Source: Diplosphaera chodatii (taxonomy: Eukaryota; Chlorophyta; Trebouxiophyceae; Prasiolales; Stichococcaceae). Taken from it: 64,000 bases of DNA. The stretch is from NCBI GenBank assembly GCA_032358165.1, contig JAALGY010000030.1:1240001-1304000 (forward strand). Direction: 5' to 3'. The notes under the pieces are model-generated. The model was not told the DNA's origin, made no database searches, and saw nothing but the letters and a program-made list of their open reading frames with translations. Made by a program: the position numbers and the translations under genes. Shown piece after piece: positions 55,437 to 64,000 of the stretch (within the stretch, counting starts at the first letter, position 1; the number at the start of each line of letters is the position of its first letter).

Positions 55437-58400
55437 CTACAACCATGGCGCCCAGCCTGCGAACGTCACACACAGCTTGTCGGGGTCCTGCGCGTCTGTC
55501 AGCAGCTGCTGCACCTGCCCCTCCACGGCCCTGGCCTCGCCGTCGCCTGAAGCAGTGCATCTCCGTCAGCGAGAGCCCGCAGATGCGGCAAAAGCATTCT
55601 ATAAATCGTCAAACTGTAATGGCAGGGTCGGTACACGTGCTGCCCGACTGTGATGTTTTTGGTGATCATTGCATAAGCCTCACCTCCCTCTAATCCCTGC
55701 AGCTTCTGCTTGACGCGGACGACGGCGCGCTCAGCATCAGCGTTGGCCAGATCCGCGCTGCCGCTGGCTGCAGCGACGGCGCCTGCAGAGGATGTGCAAT
55801 CTTTGAGGCCCCCAACATCCAGCAGTAGGCTCCGACCGAGTAAGGCCCACGTTGGGCCGTCACTGCTGGCAAGCAGCATGGCAGGGCCAAATGTGCACCT
55901 GCATTGGCGGCGGCACCAGCCTCGACGTCCTCCTGGGCGCGCTGCCGCTGCTGCGCCATCATCGGCGTCATGGCCCACTTGTACAGCGGGTCGTGGATGA
56001 ACACCTGCCAGCTCGCAAGCGCCGCATATCAGCAAGCCTGGCCAACTGGCGCTCTGGGGGCGGCCCGGCTTTTGTATGCATGTGTCAGTTGTGAAGTCAG
56101 ATGGCGTTCATATGCACTTTGATACTTTGATGAATTGCAATGTTGACCATCTTCGGCAGGTCAACACAGCACCTCGATCAGGATGAGCAGCGCCTCGCGG
56201 TTGTCGCGCAGCACGCGCATCGTCTCCTCACAGCAGCGCCGCATCACGCCCTCCACGCCTGCGTGCCACCCTTCAGTGCTCCACCGCAGCGGTGACAGAA
56301 CAGGTGCTGAATGCAGGGCATGCATACGTTGCGATCTGCCTGCGCCTGCACTGCACCTGCGATGCCGAACCCGTCCACGATGTCCCTTGTCAGGCGGAAG
56401 GGGATCAGCTCTGGCGTGTTCAAGAAGCGCCCCTGTGGGACGGACGACAGTACTTTTGACTCTCATGATTGACAGTTAGATCAACTGGCAGCACACGGGT
56501 ACAGAGCCATCACAGGCATCATATGGCACAGCCATGACAGCAGCTAGAGCGCATGCCGTGCCTGCTCAAAGGCGATGCCCAGGTCGATGTGCACAACATC
56601 TGCTGAGCGCTGGTCGATCAGGATGTTATGGCTGTGCCGATCGCCTAGCCCGATCAGATACCCTGCATGGTGCTGGCAGCCCCATCATGAGCACTGTATT
56701 CATGCATGCAGATATTGCCCCTACGACGAGGGCATGCAATCTGCCATCCAGCACAGTGTCAAGGGCTCACTCTGCCACGTGCACAAGGAGCGCACCTGCA
56801 ATGGAGGACACTGCGACGCTGCGGGTGTAGGTGAGGCGGCGCTCGAACCAAGCGGCTGGGTCCCGGAAGCGCTCCAGGAAGAAGTGGTGCATGACGGGCT
56901 TGAAGTGCGCGCACACATCGTCAAACCTGCACACGATAAGGGCATGCCAAAAGACCTTCAAACTTACACTGTGTAGTACGAGTTATGCAGGGTGAACAAG
57001 GTGTGACACATGTCGGCATGCGCATTGTCATGCTGTTGCAATGCATGGCTGCCGCATGTTGCTTGCAAGAGCATCAGACTGGGGCGCACCGCTCGCGGAG
57101 TGGCGACTTGCTGTCTCGGCCCGTCCGCTGCATCTTCTGCCAGCACTGCACGAAGGAGTAATCGCCGGGGCGCTTGTACCGCAGGTGGGCGCCGCTCTGG
57201 CGGTCCTCACCCACCAGAAAGTCGTTGAGTGGGATGGTGTTTTCCACCCATGCCAGCAGCCCCGCCGCTGGCGTGAATGGCACCACCTGGCACAGCAGCA
57301 GAGCAGCCCTTCTCGATAATGCTCCCCGACCAAGTCTGACTGCCTGCCGAGGACACGAGACACAGGGAGCTGCGTCAGGGTCAAGCTGCCGTGGCACACC
57401 TTGTAGGTGATCATTCTCAGCCCCCGGCGGGCGGTGCTCTCGCATCTGGCGAGCAGGCTGTTCACAAGCCCGAAGAACTGCTGCATGACTGCATCCTGTC
57501 GCATATCGTCGTTACCTGCAGTCAGGCAGGGTCGCAGTTCGGATTTGTCAACAGCATGCAGTCGATGTGAGGATTGCAGCAGTCAGGCATGAGCACAGCA
57601 GCGGCACCTGACTTGACGAGCTGCCTGTAGGTGTGTCCTGCGCTGTCCACAGCCTGGAACACCCAGTGCAGCATGTCAGTACGCTCTGCGAGTCTCGCAC
57701 GGCACCCATATGATGACAAGCACCACCTGTTGACATAGTGTTGAGGAGACTGCAGGCTCTGCCATGCACAGTCAACACACCTGCACAAGCTTCGGTTTGT
57801 TGATGCCGCCAACAAACTTGATGTTGCCAGCGAAGTGCACGAAGTGCGGCAGCCCCTCGTAGGCGCATGTCAAATCCACCCCGAGCGGCGCGGTGATCAC
57901 TGGCACCCGCGGCAGCGGCCGCACGCGCCGCCTGATGCCGCTCGGCATGGTCATGCTCTCCTTTTGCTGCGCGGCAGTGGCAGACCTCCGGATCAAACCT
58001 GGTACAGTCGTCTGTACCTGGGCTGTACATGCTGTAAGTTGGTATTTTGAGGTCAGCAGCATCGGGTAGAATGGCTGGCACCTGAGCAGCAGGCGCAGCG
58101 GCGAGGTCGATGTACAGGTCGATCATCTCGCCAATCTGAGCCACCGTCTCCTTCCTGCAGTCAGCATCACATCATCACAAACATGGATCATGAAGGACAT
58201 CACACACGAATGGTCGCATGCGGATCCAGCTTTGCAGCTCAGAAAAAACCCCACAGCGCACCGCAGCTTGCTGGCACGGGTGGCATTCAAGATGTCCTGG
58301 GCCGCGGCGACCTTGTCCTGATCAATTGTGCGCTCCATGCCGCCGCTGCTCTCACCCTGCAGCACGCAGCAAACAGACATGCACCGCCACGCTGCAGTCT

Positions 58401-61400
58401 GCACTTGCTGGCTGCTCCTCATGAAAGCCGTGGTGTGGGCTGCATAGATAAGGGCGCGCAATATTTGTTGCTCTCACCTGGCCCTGCATCCTGCGGCCAA
58501 GTGCATCGCGGTTGCCATTTGCCAGCGCGTATAAGTGGTAAAGGCTGTGGTATGGATGGTCCAGCGCCAGCCGCAGCAGCAGTTCCTTGAGAGAGGCCTG
58601 CCGGCAGTCGAACGAAGATGTGACGGCCACGAGGAAAGTGGCTGCAACACAATGCTTTTCAGACTTGACCAGCCTGCAGGTCAGATGCTTGCAGACCGAA
58701 GCGAGCGCTTGCCTGGAAGCCGCTTGACACCAGGGGCCCTGTGGTGGCGGCGCTCAGGCGCGAGGCCATCTGGTACATCAGCGGCAGGAACTTGTGCGAT
58801 GGTGTGGCCTTGAAAGCCGTGCGCAGCTGCCGCACGGTGTGCGCCTTAGCACCCAGCGACAGCCACAGCTGCACCAGGCGGTACACCACCTCCAGGTCGT
58901 GTGCAGTGTCGATCACCAGGCACCTGGACGGGCAGCAAGGGCACTGCGCCGCTCAAAGATGTATCAAGGATGATGCAGCTGCCTGGCCAAGCCGCCTGCA
59001 AGCGGACCGGATGCCTGCCCATGTGCGAGGGGTGAAGTGCAACATATGATGTCCGGCAACGGCTGCACACCTGCCATAGTTGCTGATGGCCTGGCGCAGG
59101 AAGGCATTCTCGCGCGCCACCAGCAAGTCCGACTCCTGTTCATCGTGGTGCAGCACCTTCTGCAGATTGTTGATGTTGCCCTTCAACCTGCGGCTGTCGT
59201 GGTCTTCTGGCAACCCGTTCTCTCCCCATTTCACCAGGCCAGCACGGTCGCGCCGACCGAACTCCGCCTCCAGAGTTGCCATCTGCGCCGTCATAAGTCA
59301 ACTCCATTCAGTGCTGCCACGGCAACGTTCATGCGCGTCAAGCCAGAAACACCACAGCAGCAGGTGTGACAGCAGCATGTTACACCATAGGTGCCTGCAC
59401 CTGCTGCCGTTTGGTGCCGATGAAGGCCTGTGCGGTGTGCCACTCTGGCGTCTGCTTCTGATGCTGCACGTTCTGGTACAGAGCATCAGCGTAGCGCGCC
59501 AGGCAGAAGTGCGCACGGCCTGCCAACTTGGCGTCCACAGCCGTGCTGTCCGCAGCTGACACAGCAGACTGCAGCATGTCCAGGATCGCCTGCGGGCTAT
59601 CGGACCTGCAGGGAGCTGGTTTTTGGAGTCAAGGGATCGCATTTTGCAGTGCAGGAATGCTGCTTCTGCAACCTGCATGCGCCTCAAGCAGACTCTGATG
59701 TAGCAACAGATAGCGGAGCCTGACCTGCTCTCCGCAAGCCAGGAGCCAAGCAGTGTTGAGATGCGGGCCACCGTGCTGCAAGTCGGCCCCAGTGCTGTGC
59801 GGGCCTCAGCCAACAAAGCGCGAGCTGTGCCCACAGCAATGCCAGGTTGCCCTTGTGCCCAGAGCAGCTTGGCAGACTCCAGTTGCCACTCAAGTGCATC
59901 CCCTTGCCGCATGTGCTGCCTGCACACGAGCAGCAGGAGGAATCTGTACAGTGTCGTGGCGCATGAATGCAGAATGCAACTTACAACATCAAGTGTATGT
60001 ATTGAGGCAACCACACCAGCAATATGACTGCAGTGGGACACAAAGACCTCACTTTTGATGCGAGTCGAGGGTCTGCACCCTCTGTTGCAACGTGTATACC
60101 GCCCCCATAGCATGGTGCAGCTGCGAAGCTTTGCGCGCTGCATGTGCGGCATCTGCCAAAGCAGCTGGTACAGCGTCTGGACGCTCCAGGACTGCCAGCA
60201 GGGATTGCCGCAGCGCCAGCATAGGCTCCTGCAATTGATAGCGTCCGCCCTGCCCTGCGCACAGGTGGATGATCAAGGTGTCTTGGCAACGAACTCCTGT
60301 GTCAGGAGGACTTTACTCACTGGCTTGTCTCTGCAACGACTCTTTCTACTGTGTCTGTCGCGTGCTTGAGTGAGTCTTCGGACCTGTGACAGCCTCTCGG
60401 CGCTGGCAAGAAGCCTGCAGCTGGGCGACTGCCGCATCATCAGGCACCACCGGCTGTCGCACATAGCCCTGAGAGGTGTCTCGGCCCTCAGAAGACTGGC
60501 TGCCGTGTGGCCAGCGTAGTGCCCATGCGTCGTTCAGAGTCTGCAGCATTTGCAGCTTTGCCAACGCCGGGCTGACATTGGCTGTGCTTTCCGTGCTGAG
60601 CATCCCCAGCGACTGCACGATAGCCTGCGGACCATGTGCGACTGCATCAGTCTAGCCGGCACCAGTGCTGGCGGTGATGCGCCGCATGATGCTGGCAACA
60701 ATCGTATCACGAGTGTTGCTGAGTCCGATGTCCATCACTCACTGTGCGAGCAGATGATAGGATCGTGGACCACCGGTCATGCTGTCCCGAGCTCAGCGCC
60801 TCCAAGCAACCGCGCACTGCCCCATGAAATGCTGTTGTGCTTTGGCGCTTGCTCAGATCCGTGGTATTGCTGCTGAGCTGAGGGTTGACATCGCCATCGG
60901 CACCCCACTCCCCCAGCCGCCATGCGCACTCATTCTGCACCTCAACGACATCTGCAGCAACAGGCAAGCAGCTCATCATTGCTTCTGCATCGAAGCTGCT
61001 AGCAATGTGCAGCACTCCAGGTGACATGAGCATCCTGCACTGTGTTTCTTGGCATGCTGCTGGTGAAGCCCAACTACAGCTCACCCTTACGAGCATCTGC
61101 GGGCAGACCCTGGCAATACGAGCGAATCAGGCGATGACAACCCAGCTGCTGCAGAGCCCTAGTGGTGCTGGTCAGCCAGTCCATACCACGCTTTCCCCCA
61201 GTTGTGCTGCTCAAGCTGCCTGCAAGGGTCAGGGCGCGGCTCCAGCTCCCTGCAGTCACAGCAGGCAGGCGGCTCTATGCACATGGTGCACAGCAGTCGA
61301 CTGGCTCGTGTCGTCAGCATGTGGCATGTCATCAGGCTGAATACCTTCGTGCTCGAACAACGCGGCCTGCATCTCGGCCTGATGGCTCCGGGCCACAGCG

Positions 61401-64000
61401 TAAATGCCGTCAGGCTCCTCGATGGTCTCGTAGATCTCCAGTAGCAGCTTGTTCACTGGTGCCACAGTGGTCTGCAGGTGACGCAAGGCGCGGTACACAC
61501 CGTGCATGCAACAGCACGGCTTCCTTGTAACTGAGTCAGAGACTGCGGACAGCACTGCAAGTTACCTGCAGCCAAGACGTGCCGGCCGCCGCATGTGGAT
61601 CGCCAGCATGTTGCTCCGACCAGTACTCGACATACAGCAGGGCGCTGAAGCTTGCAGAAACCTGCGGCAAGGCAACCAGAGTCAACAGGTCACATCAATG
61701 AAATACACTGGCGGGTGCTATCGATTCAGTCATCCGAACTAAACTATACCTGCACAGCCGCTTGCGCGACTTGCAAGTAGTCCAGGTCCAGCCAGTACAC
61801 CTGCAGCAGAACAACCCTGCAGTGCTGAGCACCAGATCAGGTTACATGAGGGCGTGACAACCGAGGCGCACCCTTCCCTGAGAGCTGCAGGCAGCGGCTC
61901 AGACCTTGCGCCACAGGGTGGGATCCTCCATGCCATCTGCAGGGGGCTTGGCGCGCTCCAGCGCATCCAGCTGCCGGCCGCGCAGGTGGTTGAGGCACCT
62001 CAGCAGCATGCGGACTGCCTGAGGGTCCGGCGAGCTGCGGCTCAGGATGTGGTCGGACACCTGCATGCACATTCCTGCATGTCACTGAAACTGCCAGGAG
62101 GGCGTTCAACTCCCCTGACATATGTGTCGTGACTTCACACTTGACCAACCTGTCGAGAGATGCGGCGGCAGAGTGTGTGGTCCTCATCGTGCGTCGCAAG
62201 GTCCCACAGCAGGTGCGGCAGCAGCAGCTCCGCGAAAGAGGCCTGCCGGGCGGCCAGCTTGCGGCAGGCTCGCAGTCCTGGTGATGCTGCATACATTGCC
62301 AGCGCATCCGCAAAGCGGCAGACCCATTGCTCGTAGCTGCCACTGTCCATGCTGAGCAGAGTGGGACTGCGCAGGGCATCCGACTTGTCCTGCACTGCTG
62401 GTGCCTCATCTGCAGGCTCGTCATCGCCATGTGCATAGATCCCGAGATCTGTGCGCAGCGCTTTGTCCAGCTGGGCCAGTGCGGACTGGCCGTCCTTGCC
62501 GGCGAGTAACCGCCTGCCAAAGAGTACTCTAGTGTTGTCCGGCCTTCAGATGAGGTAGGGCTCATGCACTTAGATACTCCCAAAAGACAGGCAAGTGGCA
62601 CACCTTAGCACAGGCTGGGCCATCCGGATGGCGGCAACATCTGCCACAGTCAAGAAGCCGTGCAGCTGCGTCAAGGCTGCGCCCAACCAGGGCTCAGCAC
62701 GGTGCTCCGCTGTCTGACTGCGCTTGCCAGATGCTGGTGCAGCAGCTGGCTGCTGCTCCTCAGCAGGCTGAGTCCTAAGGACCGGCCGAGCAAGGGCGTG
62801 CGGATGGAGAGCAATGGCGGAGGGATGCAGCGGGCCGAGCAAAGCTAGCAGTTCGCCTGCGAAATATGTGTGACTGCTGAACTGAGGACACTGCTGGATG
62901 CAGTTTTGCAAAATCACAGTTGCAACGTTGACACGTCGACATGTGGATGATGCTGCAGGTATCTCATGGACACGCATGCTCACCAGCCAGCGCTGCCATC
63001 TGCACATCCTGCAGCTCGCTTGACAACCGCACGAGCTTCCAGATGGCGTCAACCACCTGCTGTGACGCTGGCTGCAGTCCTGCTGGTGCGTTGCCAGGGC
63101 TGCATGCAGGTGGGAACAGCGCGTCTGGCTGCTGGTGCAGCTGCTCTATCAGACGCATCATGGAGCGCTGTCGAAGTGAGATCGGGAGGCTAGCAGCCCT
63201 GCGGAGGGCAGGCACTTGAACAGCGTCAGCACCGAGCTATACAGGCGATGACTGCTTGTATATACATGATATGACGTAACAACATCAACAGGTGACAGAC
63301 CTGGCAGCAAAGCGCAGCAGCTGCTTTAATAGTCCATGGCCCTTCTGAAGCTTGTGCAGGTAAGCCTGGACATCTTTCAGATCCTCATCTGCAGACAGAC
63401 ATGCTCACTCAGCATGCTTGTCTGCCCTCTGACCACTGCACATGCCTGCGAATGCAACTAGCACCTGTCACAGACCGACCTGGTGGCAGAGGCTCGGACT
63501 CGGCCAGTGCTGCATGTAAAGCCGGTGGAGCATCCAGGGTCAGCTGGCGCAACAACGCCAGGAGCGCTGCGCGTGCCTCACTGTCATGAGCAGCGCTGCC
63601 GGGAGGGCTAGTGTCCAAGCACTCACTTATGCGTGCCAGCACAGGCAACACATGCCCACTGCACAGCTCCTGCGCTTGCGGCTGTGAGCAGAGCTGTGAG
63701 AACATGCTGCTGAGAAGGCTGCAGCACACCACCTGTGCCTGCCTGCAAGGTGACTCCACGTCGACAGCAGCCAACGACAAGTTGTCGAACAACGACACAT
63801 GCAATGGATATGCTTGTCATTGGCTGAGATATCACTTACCTGTTGTCCATGGCCTGCAGCACGATGTGCACAGCATAGCGGAAGGTGGCAGGCTCGCAGA
63901 CGTTGGGGCCCAACAGCTGAACAAGCGCTTGCAGCGGCGCTAATGCCCGCACGGCATGCCGCGGGTGAATGGCACTGCTCATGTGACTATGCACCAGCAA
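55437..64000 (-). CDS. ATM: ATM kinase (PI3K-related kinase), C-terminal part; N-terminus off right edge
   Basis: ATM is the double-strand-break signalling kinase. The C-terminus (stop TAG at 55437) is a FATC motif, [15 protein letters not shown] ending FAGWAPWL. The kinase domain is complete: GINKPKLVQ and [14 protein letters not shown] (near 57640), [20 protein letters not shown] (near 57480), [16 protein letters not shown] (near 57240), the catalytic loop [11 protein letters not shown] with [10 protein letters not shown] (near 56600-56650), then [20 protein letters not shown] (near 56400) and [16 protein letters not shown] (near 55980). FAT-domain helices occupy about 58100-61500 (for example [20 protein letters not shown] near 59850), and ARM/HEAT-like helices run on to the window edge ([20 protein letters not shown] near 63540). 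All catalytic residues visible are intact. Many exons; only the kinase region was checked closely. Choice of ATM over ATR rests on the FATC and activation-loop wording. Confidence 0.88.

Noticed and set aside
55163..55693. 176-codon plus-strand open frame
   Set aside because: Runs from the glycosyltransferase 3'UTR into the antisense of the ATM FATC exon; repetitive start (Val run from GTAGTAG) and no recognisable domain.

Overview
This window is nuclear DNA of a green alga. It is GC-rich, and almost every gene is cut into many short exons by GT-AG introns. The gene set is that of a photosynthetic eukaryote of the plant lineage: a plant-type GATA factor, a Toc64/OEP64-like chloroplast outer-envelope receptor, and a plant-type PyrR riboflavin reductase fused to a NADAR (COG3236) domain. 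Several genes are followed by TGTAA, the poly(A) signal of chlorophytes. A trebouxiophyte-like alga is my best inference; the species cannot be read from the sequence. No prokaryotic, organellar, viral or transposon gene was recognised, and no rRNA, tRNA or CRISPR array was seen.

Layout, left to right. (1) Minus: a BIG-type ARF-GEF whose C-terminal part lies off the left edge, with a small LYR-motif gene just upstream (21 nt between the two reading frames) and a doubtful short ORF above that. (2) Plus: a small single-pass membrane coiled-coil protein of SelS/VIMP-like layout. (3) Minus: XPF/RAD1 DNA-repair endonuclease. (4) Plus: a cyclophilin with a conserved-looking N-terminal extension. 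(5) Minus: a coiled-coil protein I cannot name. (6) Plus: a long low-complexity GATA factor. (7) Minus: protein phosphatase 5 (TPR + PPP). (8) Plus: a SERF/4F5 small protein of three exons, found by splicing. (9) Minus: MAEA/GID9 of the CTLH ubiquitin ligase. (10) Plus: UPF2 of nonsense-mediated decay. (11) Minus: TAF4 of TFIID, then an intronless Rab7. (12) Plus: Toc64. (13) Minus: PyrR-NADAR. (14) Plus: a Skp1-type hydroxyproline GlcNAc-transferase. (15) Minus: ATM kinase, whose N-terminal part lies off the right edge.

The genes are housekeeping functions from unrelated pathways (vesicle traffic, DNA repair, transcription, mRNA decay, ubiquitin ligation, plastid import, riboflavin synthesis), so no pathway cluster is apparent. 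The striking feature is arrangement: 14 of 16 neighbouring gene pairs are on opposite strands, giving divergent start regions of about 390-1300 bp alternating with convergent ends of about 70-1130 bp. The most interesting observations are the near-overlapping LYR/ARF-GEF pair (candidate dicistron), repeated GC-AG introns supported by reading phase, a near-perfect 52-bp palindrome in a MAEA intron, and a cyclophilin with an altered active site.

Exon joins were worked out by eye. Where I give exact exon coordinates, the reading phase closes; elsewhere only the span and recognisable exons are stated.
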